The position numbers and the translations under genes are program-made. A stretch of 64,000 bases of DNA, taken from contig JANVFP010000052.1 of assembly GCA_027919835.1 (NCBI GenBank), positions 62,001 to 126,000 of the forward strand, written 5' to 3'. The notes below the pieces were generated by a model that saw only the letters and a list, made by a program, of their open reading frames with translations, did not search any database and had not been told where the DNA came from. The stretch comes from Lentinula raphanica (lineage: Eukaryota; Basidiomycota; Agaricomycetes; Agaricales; Omphalotaceae). This document shows positions 10,531 to 21,893 of this stretch, piece by piece. Position 1 is the first letter of the stretch. The number at the start of each line of letters is the position of its first letter.

Positions 10531-13500
10531 CTACTCATCCTCGTCCTCTCGTAACTCTGGCAGTTCTCCGTAAATATGTCGAAAACGTCACATTGTGTTG
10601 ATGTAACAAAACAGCACTGGCAAAGCTTTCCTCGATGTTAGCAGAGGGCCTAGGCCCCATTGTTGGTTCGATATTTCCCACTGCAGCTTCTCTCTAGCTC
10701 GCCAATGTGCTGGGCACTCGAGTAGGTAATGTCGAACAGTTTCGTTATTGTTCCTGCAGCACGGGCATATCGGTGATTCTGCTTTTCCTATGTGATTGAG
10801 ATGTTTCTGTAGGGGGATATGGCCAGTTTGTAGCTGTGTGAGGATTGACAAGAGTGGCCGTGGCAGCCATCGCACTAGTTTCCAGTATCTCCTGCTTACG
10901 GCAGCTGCCTTGCCAGGGTCAATCCTCTGAAAAGCGTCGTATCATGGTGACTTTTGCCAAAGCCTGTCGTGGTGTCTTTCTAATCGCTTTCGGAAGGTTC
11001 TGATGGCTGCTGACTGGCTATGTGGTAGGGGTTTTCATAGACATATTGGGAGTTCTGCCTTCATCAGCAAAATCACTCTATCCCTGGAGACCCTAGAGAC
11101 ACCCCCCAAATCCTGAGCAGCCTGAGAGTAGTAAAAGTACTTTGGAGTCTCTGAGAGTACTTTGAATGTCTTTGAAGATCTCTGAGGGTGCTAAATTTTC
11201 TCTGAGCACTCTGAAAGTGATAAAATCTCTCTAGGATTTGGGGGGTGTCTCTGGAGACTCCAGAGACAGAGTGATTTTGCTGATGTTCCTGCTCGACCTC
11301 GTCTCTGCCGCTCGTTTAGCCTCCTGATCTGCTCTCTCATTCCCATCTACTCCTAAGTGTCCTGGTACCCACGAGATGGTCACCCGAAGGTCTGACAAGT
11401 TTGCCCGCAGTTCTTGGAGTCTTTCGTGGAACAGATCGAGTATGTAGTGCGAGGGTCCAGTCTTAGCACTGTTGGTAGCAGCAATGGCTGCTGTGCTGTC
11501 TGCCCAGATGGATAGTTCGTCCATTCCTGTGTTTTGAACCAACGCCAGATGCAGTCCCAAGATCATGCCAATGCACTCACCTTCATAAACTTCGTGATGT
11601 TCTTCTTTGCCTAGCCGATAGCGCAGCACTCCTTTCTCTTCATCATCCTTGTACAGTATCGCCGCTGCTCCAACATGATCTTTGTACCCCGAGCCATCTG
11701 TAAAGATCTTCCAGCTCGTCCGGTCATTCTCTAGGGCTACTAGCGCTTCCGCCTTGTCGTCCCAAATCCGGATTTCCAGGTTCGGATCCCAGGACGCCTC
11801 GTATCGAACTGCTCTCTTCTTTTCCATCGATTTTGGCGTAAGACCGTATCTGCCCATTAGGTCATGTAACGGTGAGGGGTGTTTGGTGTGGTGTTGGTAC
11901 CGCGCTGCATCCTTGACTCGACTAGCAATCGGGTGTTCTTCAGGCATTGTGAGTAGTCGTACGGCTGCACAATGTCGTTGTCGTTCGATTTCAAGAGGCA
12001 TGGGCAAGAGTGCTGCATGGATGTCTAGGATATCGGTAGCCGTGGTAGTCATTGCTCCAGTGATCATAATGGCCGCTTGTCTCTGGATGGAAGTGAGTTT
12101 GCGTGTTATGCCTCGTTTAGTTGAAGCTTGCTTCCATGTCTTCTCTCGTTTTCTAGATGCCGGCATCAAAGTAACATCAGCTGCGTACAGGATTCTTGGT
12201 AGGGCCTTAGCTTTATAGAGCTGTCTAAGCAGCTGCGCTGTCATTCCCGTTTTGAGTCCTGCAATGCATTTGAATTGTGCTATCCATTGTTGTCCTTTTT
12301 TGATCATGGCTGCAAATTGTTTGTTCCAGCATAACTGTTGGTCCATTAGTACTCCCAGAAACTTTGTATAAGAGTCAGATTTTATTAGAGTGTCACCGAT
12401 CTGGACTCCCGGTCCAACTATCCTTCTGGTTTTCCCTGGCGTCGCTGGATCGGGTTCCCTTTTCCTGCTTTAGTCCACAAGCTTGAATTTCGGTACTTCG
12501 AATTGGCAGTTGTGCGATCGTGCCCATTCTAGCATCCCACCTCTTCGGTTCATCATCTGTTGAAGGTCAGCATGTATGTCTGTTATGTCCTCGCCCCACT
12601 TCATGCCCGCTAGATCATCCATGAATGCGAAGCCTTCTTCCTTGTTTGCCACCTGTAAACTCTTTAGTAAGCCTGCTGCGTAGAGTATATATCCCACCGC
12701 CGAAAAGGGGTCTCCCTGGTCTTCCCCTCCTGGCACTTCGAAAGGGTCTGAAAGGTAGTCATCAAAGGATAACTGCGTCACCCGCTTTCTGTATCGCCTC
12801 TTCATCCAGTCGATTATGGCCATGGGTACTCCAATTTTCTTCAGCTCGTGGTAGAGCATGTCAAGATCCATGCTCGGGAAGGCGCCTTTTACGTCCATAT
12901 AGAGTACTGCCACGGTTTGTCCTTCCCGCCAGAGTTTCTTGATCCTGTCGACCATTAGATGTATGGAGTCTGTTGTGTTTCTTCCTGGTCGCACTCCGAA
13001 CTGCATGGCTGGTAGGAGTCCAAGGAGCTCTGCACGTTTGGTGATTTCCTCCACTATGCAACTGTTGAGGAGCCTCCCATGTCCATTGGACAGAGTGATG
13101 GGATGCCACGCATTTGGGTCTCTGTAGTTGGGTTTTCCTGGCTTCTTCAACACAATGGTTTCAGTTTTGGACCAGTCGTCAGGGTAAACATCGAGAGTGA
13201 AGGTAGTGCAGTAGATAGGACCTAGATATGGGACGATTAGTTCTGCGGCTATCTTGAAAACATCATTGGGTATAGTTCCCGGCCTTGTGGCCTTCCCATT
13301 CTTGAGTCTGCGGATCGCTTGCAATATCTGTCGATTCGTTGGCGGTGTAAAGTTCCATCCGGATGGTGGGTAGTTCCCGTCTATAGGTACGTTAGTAGTG
13401 TCTGGAGGTGGAGGGAAGAACGCGCCACGATATATTTGCTCCTTCTCTGAGTTATTCTCTACCATTCGTTCCTCCCCATTGGCCGTCGTCACCTTCAAGG

Positions 13501-14044
13501 CCGGCACTCTCATCCTTCCTCCGTCCGTGTATCCATTTTCCATTAGCCGCCCTATGTCCCACACCGAGCTTGTGTCTGCATTTTCGATGTATTAGACCCA
13601 CTTGTCTATCTTTGCTTTCTTGATTTCTACGTTATAAGCCTGTCGAATTCACTGATACTCTGCGTGTATCGGGTGGTGGAGGTCCTGCTGTTTGCGGTGT
13701 GACTTGTTCGCGAGGTTGTTCATCTGCCTCTTCATCTCCGTTAGTTGCTGGTTCCACCACCGTCTCTGGTATGGGCTAGGCTTTGCCTTTGGTACCAGTT
13801 CGTCTCTAAGTTGAGTGAACATATCATCGAACGTATGAAGAGCGTCATTGAACTCATCTATAGTGCTTATCTCTCTAGGCGGTGGCCTTTTGTCCAACTC
13901 CTCCTTGATTCTCTCTTTGAACTTGTCCCAGTCTGTCTGCGCCCAGTTCCAATGTGTTCGCTGATCCGCATAAGGGACTCGCACATCTATGACCGTGTGG
14001 ATTGGGATGTGATCTGTAAGCACTGGTTGCTTCGCTGGAATCGT
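10531..14044 (-). pseudogene. LINE ORF2, C-terminal part: reverse transcriptase and RNase H
   Basis: Read from 14044 down, this continues the endonuclease frame cut by the LTR element: its first codons supply TDHIPIH, the usual end of an exo-endo-phosphatase domain. The reverse transcriptase follows (PNDVFK, YMDVKGAFPSMD, GEDQGDPFSAVGYILY, catalytic FMDD near 12630), then an RNase H domain with FTDGSGY, GECIG, WADSTAA and PGHLGVDGNERAD. The tail has a Cys-rich motif, CPCCRNNNETVRHYLLECP. In-frame stops interrupt it near 13650, 13593, 12471, 11020, 10945 and 10586, and a MITE interrupts it at 11062-11285. Every stop could come from a single C-to-T change (CGA to TGA, CAA to TAA). It is a decayed gene. 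Confidence 0.85.
11062..11285. mobile_element. CATCAGC-ended MITE, copy 4, inside LINE ORF2
   Basis: The ends are CATCAGCAAAATCACTCT and its complement, with the box GAGACACCCCCCAAATCCT at both sub-ends. TT flanks both sides (11060-11061 and 11286-11287), a clear 2-bp duplication. The insertion splits the LINE coding region just after the RNase H domain, so it occurred after the LINE. It is a subfamily with GCAAAAT in place of GGAAAAAT. Confidence 0.85.
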
Positions 14045-15735
14045 TAACGAGGATATGAAGGGTGCAATTTAATGCTTCGTTGGATAGATCTAATGACCTA
14101 GTGACTTTATCACTGAACACTGATCACCAATATACTTCTTATGTCGTTTGTCAAATGTATTTAAGCGAGGTGTGGGGCGTTGTCAGAGATTCCGCACGAT
14201 CTTATACCTTAGAACGAACTGGTAGTCTTAAAAGATCTACTGGATCCGCAATACAGGTCAACAGAGCGAAGTGACACGGAAGTACAGATCTTTTGATCTG
14301 GACTCGAAGGGGGTGAGTGATCCACTCAAAGGGTTTACAAGGAACCAGAGAACTCGTATAGATCAGACTTTATGACCACACAAATACTATCAGAACCAGG
14401 TTGAAGATCTACTGATCACCGATCACAGGAAACCTTCACAGCTCGTATGGATCACCGATCACCACACGTCTGCTTGAACAGAGCCACCGAAACTCTGAAC
14501 GCTCACTTGGAACAACCGAGAACCAAGCCCTCTGTATCTCCACGATAGGAGTCTACCTTTGATTCAAATCTAGCTGAGACTTTATCAACTGACAAGATAT
14601 CGGGCCTAACGAGATGAGAATTTCACAACCACTTTCGAAGACCGCCCGGCTTACAAAGCCTTTACTCCTCACGTATGAGAGCAAAGGTTAGCTAGTCAGA
14701 GAAACTGGGCACAAAACCTGAATATATTTTTGTAGGCTACGTCCTTAAGTACTTCTACGAAGAGATCTGTAGCCAATTTACTATTTTATGGAATAGATCT
14801 ATAGATTTGAGAGAACGGAGTCCGAGATCTGATACAAATAAGGAAAGATAGGACGAGAAACGATACAAACACCAGAGAAACAGAGAGTAAAAAGGATAAA
14901 AACAAGTAAAATGTCCATTTCTGGTGGTCCTTCGTCGAGATCTAGTTGCCTGACCTTCGAATCCGGACCTGGTCTGTGCGTCCATCCACATGCTGGTGGT
15001 TAAAGGGCACGGATAAGCTCCTGCACAGGTAACTCAAACGTTTCCTCATTTGATTCCGCTATGTGAATGGTTGTATGCCCCTCCAACTGAATGGGAGTAC
15101 ATATAAAGGGGGAAACCTGTCCCAATAGGTTCGTTTGGCTTCTAGCTTTCCAACGATATGCATATATCGAATAGATCCAGAGGTTTGACAATGGTGAAGT
15201 CGAAAGATCTACCCTTGCAACACTCCTGGTCAAAGCTGTACATCTCAGGCGTCTATTTCCCATTTAGGAAACGTCCACATGTAACTGGGATGATACACTT
15301 TGGTTGTTTCTCCGTTTAGTCACATTCCTGCGACCTGATCCATCCCAAAACTCGATCTAAGTGAACAGATCTGTTGAGTCTGGGCCTTGAATAATCCATC
15401 CCCAATGGTAATACGAATAGATCTATTGGTTCTAAGCTCGTCTCGGTGCAGTATCATACTCAGTTGGCCGTTAGGCGTTGAAAACTAAGTTGATAATCTC
15501 TTGATAGCTCATATCAGAGGTGGCTTTGTCTTGAAGGACTCCCCGACCAAGGGACTCGAGTGTTAACTCTTATTATTCGTCAGGATGTGTTTTCCTGTCT
15601 GGATCTGACGTCCTGGCATTAACATGATACAAGTTTGACTGTCAGCTCGGGCTCACTACAGTCCTTTAGTACTCTACAAGGCTCTAATCGTTAAAATTAG
15701 GCCATTGCATGCCTGCACGCAAAATGGGCGTATTA
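14045..15735 (-). repeat. 3' LTR of the giant Ty3 element
   Basis: This 1,691-bp repeat is nearly identical to 34750-36441 and slightly more divergent from the solo copy at 39946-41637. It contains about 11 copies of AGATCT, where roughly 0.4 is expected by chance. Short frames inside it are repeated unchanged in the other copies and are not considered genes. Confidence 0.92.
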
Positions 15736-15736
15736 T

Positions 15737-15751
15737 CTCCCCCAAACTAAA
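15737..15751 (-). promoter_or_regulatory. Polypurine tract at the 3' LTR
   Basis: On the minus strand TTTAGTTTGGGGGAG sits one base before the 3' LTR, the position where plus-strand DNA synthesis is primed in LTR retroelements. The identical 15-mer occurs at two internal sites, 19602-19616 and 21861-21875. Confidence 0.75.
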
Positions 15752-16211
15752 GATCTGACCGTCCCCGGTCATCTGGTTGGGTAGACAGGCTCGTACCTCC
15801 CTTGGGAGTGTGGTACTGCAACTGATCCGAGCTTTTGGATTGATCTCCTCGATATCCCAATGGTATTCCCACTCATTAACGCTATAGATCTGCTCAGTTG
15901 CCTCGGGATCAACTGATGATAATTAAACCCGCGGCTAACTCGATAGAAGCGCTTAATTTCCGAGTGTGATTATCAAGAGATCTAATCACAACATCCTGCA
16001 ACTTCACAAAGTTCATTTCTTTGACCTTTGTAAGTATTACATTCTTCCTACTATTCTTAGAATTTTCCCAGTGGCTTATTACGTCCTGGGAAGTTCTTAA
16101 GAACCGTGGATAAAAGGCTGCCGGACTTCGAAAATTTTCTCTAAGTCCGCTTTCTTTCTTCCCTCCAACTTCAACGCTTTTTCGTCTCCCATCGTGTTTC
16201 TGATCGATATT
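15752..16211. other. 5' region of antisense gene A
   Basis: A stretch of 460 bp between the polypurine tract and the first ATG of gene A. It carries three AGATCT motifs and a CCAAT at about 15858. It presumably holds the promoter of gene A; no clear TATA box was identified. Confidence 0.4.
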
Positions 16212-18891
16212 ATGGCTCCCAAAGGCAAGGGTTCGTCGTCGGGTAAGACTCAGGGCGCATCGTCTCGCAAGATCCAGTTCTCGGCTCCGCTCCTCGAGGT
16301 TACGTTTCACCACGCTCTACGAGCCCGAGACAGTCTTTCGAACAGCGCCGATGCAATCCTGTTCCTCCCATCCACGCCTGCAGAATCTAACACACTTCAG
16401 AAACTTTGGCGCAAATTCCCCAATACCCTAGAGTCGGCTTTCAAGCAACCCGAATTTGAACCTGTCGATGACATGGATTTCCCGCAACGCCTCCCTTCTG
16501 ACTATCAGGACCAGGTCCCGACGAACTTCTATCCTTCCCAGCTGGTACAGATGTATCCGCCTTTCGCCAAGGGTCCCTTATGTCGAGTGAACACGTCGTT
16601 CCTTTACCGAGGTCTGCGTCTCGTTCAGGAAGCGATTTCCGAGGTCCAGGCCTCAAACAAATCGCGGGCTAAGACCCAAGCCAACATCATTCAACTATTG
16701 GAAGATCCCGTTATTCAAAACGCTCTGGTAAGTCCCTCGATACCAAGTCTAGCTAACTAGCTTGTTACTGACCGGGTATCCGCAGAAACATTACCGCCGA
16801 TTTTGGCATCGCTCCCGCTTGTGTCCACTCTTTGCACTTCGTTTCGTGTGCCTCTTTTGCGATTACTGCGAGAGGTACCTGGAAGCCGCCGAGTACACCC
16901 GGCTGGTGTACGATGAAGCCAGGAGCACTGGATTTGGAGTAAGCCTGGCACTTAGAACTGCGGTTAAGGTTCGTGTCTCTCCTTAATCAGCCGTTACGCT
17001 CTTCCTGACCATACCCTTTCTTCCAGAACTTTTTGAAGAGTACCACGCCCACGATGGCTACCTTGGCTATCCCTATCCCTTTCGACGCCCTGTCCCGTGA
17101 GGGGCAGTTGATCATCAAGGTGGCAAGCACTGGTTCACCACCGCAGTTCATCAAGAATCCCTTCACTGACCAGAATATCCTACCCGAGCCCGGTTACGAA
17201 GTCCATGCTTCCGTTTCCACGCCTCCTCCTGAAGCTGGGTCTAGCAACATCGGAATCGCTTCCCCTATCATCAGCAATGATGGGGTCGCCTCTCCTGTTG
17301 GTTCCCCGTTCTTTCCAGCTGAGGATGAGGACCTTGGAGAGACCGAGGCTTCTTCTGACGAACTTGAGGAGCTCGACGTGTACCAGGGCTCTCGGGTGCG
17401 TACTCGGGCAGGTAAGTTCCCTTATCACGTCGGTTGTCCCATCTATCCTTGCTAACATATTTGTGCATAGGTACAGACCTGGGAACTCTTCGCAACAGCA
17501 CCACCCGCCCCAAGCCTGAGAAGATAGGTCCTCCCATTGGTAAGGGTAAAGCCAAAGCTGCTGAGGCTTCTAAACCTGTTGTAACGGTTTCGGTCAAGCG
17601 GGAGAGGCCTGACAAAGAGAAATCATCGGTAGGGTCTCTTTTATCAGTCCTCTCGCCGACACCATTAACACGCGGATTTCAGAGTCATACAACACCGGTT
17701 CTCAAGAAACAGAAGACGGGTAAAGCTGCGGGCAAAGCTCGCGCCGTTACTCCCACTCTTTCAGCTGAGACCGACGAGCTGGAGCCAGCCCTTATTTCCG
17801 AAGCAGCCGCGTCCTCGATGGCTATGGACCAGCTCCTTGCCAACGACGACCGCGACATAACTCGACAAGTGTCTTTCCTCGCCAACCCAGACTACAAGCC
17901 TCGTATCGCCTTCAGCACGCTTGTTTCCCCCGGTCATAACCTCAAACGTTGCCCGGACCATCAGGTCCTTCGAATGCCCAAGTGGATTGCCACTCCAGAG
18001 CTGGCATCGGTCGGGAGCTTCCTCACTGCGGGGAATGCCTCCTTCTCGATCTCCAACCTCGCTCGATTTGCCCATTTGACCACTCGGGGTATCGCACCGT
18101 CTACCAGTCCGTTGGATCCCGACATCGCCCCAACCACGGACTGCGTCTCGTGTCTGATTCGAGGGCTTACTTGCCGTAACGGGGAACAGATCGGTGGTCC
18201 TTGAGCTGGCTGTGAACAGTCCCATCGAACCTGTCCGAGCGCCCTTCATATGGAACTTCAATCGGATCTGCTGGATATCATCCCAGAGGCAGTCCGCTCA
18301 CTTCCCGGGGGTAAGTACCTAAATTTTTTATTTGGTCTCACTCCCTGCTAATGCTAGACCTCCTTTCTAGGTTTTTCTGAGTCCATGGGGCAACTGCAGG
18401 AAGCTCTGAACACCCATTTCCGCATCTTGGAGAATGCCGGAGAGATAATCCAGAACTCCCTTCTTGGTATCGCTCGCCACGTCAATCGTTCCAAACTCAG
18501 TGGACTCGACGCCAACGTTGTGCTGTCCCTATGGGCTAAAGAGCACCCAGATGAACAGCTCGACTACGACACTGCCTGCTGGTTCGCGACATTCTTTGGG
18601 TGGAATTCCTCCTGCAATCTGTCCGCATATCTCAAAGACCCAGGCACCCTCGCCAAGTTCCAGGAATTTCTCCGGACGCACGACGTCGAAGTCCCGGCTC
18701 CTCCATTCAATGAAATGTTGTACGAGAACGAGATTGCAGCAAAAGATCCGTCTCCCCCGCCTGTTGTTCGCGAATATTCGCATATGACGGCTCAGAGCGG
18801 ACCCGTCGAGGAGGAGAAACCAAAGGACGACACAAAGTCAAAGGATGACAAGAAGGCCCCCTCCGTCGCTCCCGAACCTCTGAAACCCTGA
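16212..18891 (+). CDS. Antisense gene A carried by the giant LTR element
   Basis: A multi-exon gene on the strand opposite to gag-pol. Proposed exons: 16212-16727, 16786-16968 (or 16938), 17027-17411, 17471-18310 and 18371-18891, about 814 codons with phases kept. A 54-bp in-frame stretch at 17629-17682 may be a further intron. The protein starts MAPKGKGSS and has a Pro/Ser-rich acidic middle, basic clusters such as VKRERPDKEK, and a Cys-rich module with CVSCLIRGLTC and then GCEQSHRTCPSAL. The C-terminal half is predicted helical with an acidic/lysine tail. An in-frame TGA at 18202-18204 splits the Cys-rich module, at a place where a cysteine would fit. I do not recognise the family. A nuclear or nucleic-acid-binding role is possible from the basic and Cys-rich parts, but this is inference. 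Confidence 0.65.
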
Positions 18892-19601
18892 ATAATACTT
18901 GGTTTCGACGTTCGTGGGGTACGGGGTGGTCCTTCCTTGGTAGGATCTGTTGGTGGTGCAGCTTCTTGGACTAGGACAGTTGCTTTGTATATATCTCAAT
19001 AGCGCAGACTCGTCAACAGACCCTGAGGGTTACTACATACGGACTAAACTTCATCAATCATTACCGTAGCCTATGTAGCTTTTCTCTCTGAGGCTGTTCA
19101 ATTCTTTTTGTACATCTCTCCAGACTTTCCAGGAAGTCCCCTGGAAGTCCTATTGCAATGCACGGCCTTAGGGCCAAATTGATCTTGAACCTCGTGTGAA
19201 ACTCTTCATAAGTCCACTAAGTTAACGAACATGAATAGATCTGTCCTTAGTAGTGTAAAATGAAGTAAGCTCTAATAGAAGTCTTTGAAATACGATTCCA
19301 TTGACCCTATTGAGCTTCTTGGTAAGAGAAATGAACAGATCCGGAGTACCCCTTGTTACAGGTTCCCTGGATCTGTGAGTATATGCGGAAAACACGAATA
19401 GATCTATTCGTTCTTTCGTGCCTTTTGCTTATAAAAATGTTGGTGGTCACTGCCCTAAGGTCTCTTAATCCTTTGGGCAACTAATGTGAGCTACGTCGGC
19501 CTCAGATCTAGTGCTATACATGTTACCCACATGCTTGTTTCACTTAGATCACTGACTTCGTAAAATTTTAAAATTTGAAAATTTTCGAAACACAGTGTCC
19601 C
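18892..19601. other. Spacer between antisense genes A and B
   Basis: About 700 bp without a gene. It contains several AGATCT motifs, including the 16-bp palindrome CGAATAGATCTATTCG near 19388-19403. It presumably carries the 3' end of gene A and upstream control sites of gene B. Confidence 0.5.
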
Positions 19602-19616
19602 CTCCCCCAAACTAAA
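19602..19616 (-). repeat. Internal polypurine-tract copy 2
   Basis: An exact copy of the 15-mer TTTAGTTTGGGGGAG found at the 3' LTR boundary, here followed by GGG. It lies about 90 bp upstream of the start of antisense gene B. Confidence 0.6.
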
Positions 19617-19657
19617 AGCTCAGCAGTCCCTGCTGACTCAGTCAAGGAAAGTTTTCG

Positions 19658-19664
19658 TATAAAA
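19658..19664 (+). promoter_or_regulatory. TATA box candidate of antisense gene B
   Basis: TATAAAA lies 46 bp upstream of the ATG at 19704. This supports gene B having its own promoter inside the retroelement. Confidence 0.5.
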
Positions 19665-19703
19665 CAGCACTGATCTGAGTAGATCCAACTCCCAAACAAA
19701 AAT

Positions 19704-21685
19704 ATGGCGCCCAACCACGAATTTTCCAACACTCCCCTTCGTTTGGAGTCCGAGCTTGAGGACTGGGCTGACGATGCAGCACACTGGGCCAAAGTACTAT
19801 GTCAAGATCGTACCCTAGGATTCAGTGCTGCCATCAATCAACAAGGATCCATCAAGCTTCAGACTTCGACGAGAAAAGCGATCATGGCTGATGTAAAGTC
19901 TGCCTATGAACACATTGTATGTATTTCATGACTAGATCTGTTCATTATCAGTCTTCTGACGACTTTTCCAGTCCCTTAAGGTGTCGAAGGAGGCTGCCAG
20001 TCTCAACACTTCGTACATGCAACAGTACGAGGCCTTGAGTGAGGCCTTGATCGGCATCATGGCCTTCTCTGAGATCGCAGAGGAGGCCGGCAGACTCTAC
20101 CCCAACGTCAAGAATGAGGGTGGACAAGACTCCCGGATGGAACTGTTCCTCGACGAGCTCGTCAAGATCCGTCGTTCCGCCACACGAGCCAAAATGCAGA
20201 AGGCCGAAGCCGCTGCAAAGGAAGTCAAAAACTCAACTCCAGGAGTAAGTATTGCTCCGAATAACTTTGTCCCTTCGATAGATCTGATCAATTTTCAAAG
20301 ACCAAAGGCAAGGAATTGTCCAAGGCCAGAGAAAAGACCGTGGAACGTGCTTCAGTCGAGCCCATTGACGCTGAACAGAAGTTCATGGAAGAAATTGTGA
20401 GTAGATCTGTTCGTCGAGGCGATCCGAAGTACTGATCCATCGAGTTAGGAAGCAGATCTCGCCGCCGCCGAAGCTGAAGACGAGGCTGCTGCACGTAAGG
20501 CCCGTCCCAAGGGAACTACTGCCTTCCTTCGTCGTCAACAGGCAAGTACAGGCTGTGATGGCATTGCAGCCTACGCCATTCTTGCTTATCGAGCCGAACG
20601 TCGTGCTAAGTTGTATCGAAAGGGCACTCCCGTCAAAGTAGCTGACCAAGATAGCCCTGTACGTCGTTCCACTTGATAGATCTAACGGTTTCTGATGAAG
20701 ATCTTCAGATGGAGGACGTTGCAGGTGAAGAAGAGGCGTCTCCCAAGGCTAAGTCTAAGTCCAAGTCCAAAAAGAAGTCTAAGGTCGTCGAGGAGACTCC
20801 TGAGCCAATGGCTGACCCGGATATCATCGTAAGTACCCTTTAGATCTACTCAAAACGAATAGATCTGACGATTCTTTAGATGGAAGAGGAACCCAAACCC
20901 AAGGCTAAGGCCAAGGGGACGAATGCTGAGGAAGAGACTACGAAGGCTTCCAAGGGCAAGGGAAAACGAAAGCGACAGGACCAAGACGTGGGGGCAGCAG
21001 GATCCGCCGAGACTTCAGTGAATCCTGAGCCTTACTCAACCACTGCTGGACCTGAGACTATCGTTCAGCCCCTGGCGACCGGAGAGGAACAGACCAAGAG
21101 GACCAAGGTCTACCTAGATCTGGCCGATACTTGTAAGTACCTCGAGTCATTTCCAACAGATCTTCTCTTCTTTTCGCTCTATTATTTATCACAGAGCAGC
21201 AAGGATCACTAGATCTATTGCTTTAGCATGTTGTCTTGCGTTTGAACTGTCTCTAGGACATGGTATCTGAGCTAATCATCTTCACAGGCGACCCTGGAGA
21301 TTCCGAAAACTGGGACCTCGTCCGTCTCCTTCAAGATATCACTCATAGCCACGCTGCTGAGTACAGCAACTATACCGAGGCACAGTTCAATGCCTTGGTC
21401 AACTTCCATCAGAATCAGCTTTTCGACTGTTCCATCAAAGCTAGGTATTACGCTCGACGTGGGTTGGCAAGTCAGGCCATTATCGACAACGCCATGAAGG
21501 CTTTCCGCATGAAAAAGCCCCTGAACGCCGACGACGACAGCAATCCTCGCGAGGAAGTGGTTGTCGTTCCTTCCTACACACCCTACACTCGTCCCCTTAT
21601 GATGCCACCCAGGGGTGATCCACAAGGTGATAGAGAACAGCTAGCACGCCTAGATCCTTCGCTTCCTCCACATTCCGCGCCTTAG
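19704..21685 (+). CDS. Antisense gene B carried by the giant LTR element
   Basis: Proposed exons: 19704-19916, 19972-20244, 20301-20396, 20449-20658, 20709-20828, 20880-21132 and 21288-21685, about 520 residues. All phases agree and most introns are 50-56 bp; the last is 155 bp and less certain. The protein starts MAPNHEFSNTPL and has an acidic helical N-terminal half. The middle is Lys-rich with runs such as KSKSKSKKKSKVV and KGKGKRKRQDQD, which look like nuclear signals. A conserved-looking C-terminal domain follows, with NWDLVRLLQDIT and ARYYARRGLASQA. Every intron contains at least one AGATCT. I do not recognise the family. It starts with the same MAP tripeptide as gene A, but no wider similarity was seen. 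It is convergent with pol, whose 3' end is about 200 bp away. Confidence 0.7.
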
Positions 21686-21860
21686 GTAGACGTCTGAAGT
21701 AGTTGAAACACCAGATCCATTCGTTCCCATTGTCCTGGTACCTATTTTTATACCTGATATGCAGTCAAGTAACGTATTAGGTAGTTTTTGAGGTAATTCA
21801 GTCGAAGACCAACTTCCTCGAGCATGTTGAGATAGAATTTTCGAAAGATCAATGACCGGA

Positions 21861-21875
21861 CTCCCCCAAACTAAA
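21861..21875 (-). repeat. Internal polypurine-tract copy 1, just after pol
   Basis: Exact 15-mer TTTAGTTTGGGGGAG on the minus strand, 18 bp beyond the end of the pol-coding frame. In an ordinary Ty3 element this is where the real polypurine tract and 3' LTR would be. It may mark the old 3' end of the element before the antisense genes were added. Confidence 0.6.
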
Positions 21876-21893
21876 TAGATCGGTTGGTCTAAC

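Noticed and set aside
11682..12218. 178-codon plus-strand ORF
   Set aside because: Shadow of the LINE RNase H region on the minus strand.
16738..16990. Separate short genes within gene A
   Set aside because: The frames join into one spliced gene with consistent phases and standard GT-AG introns.
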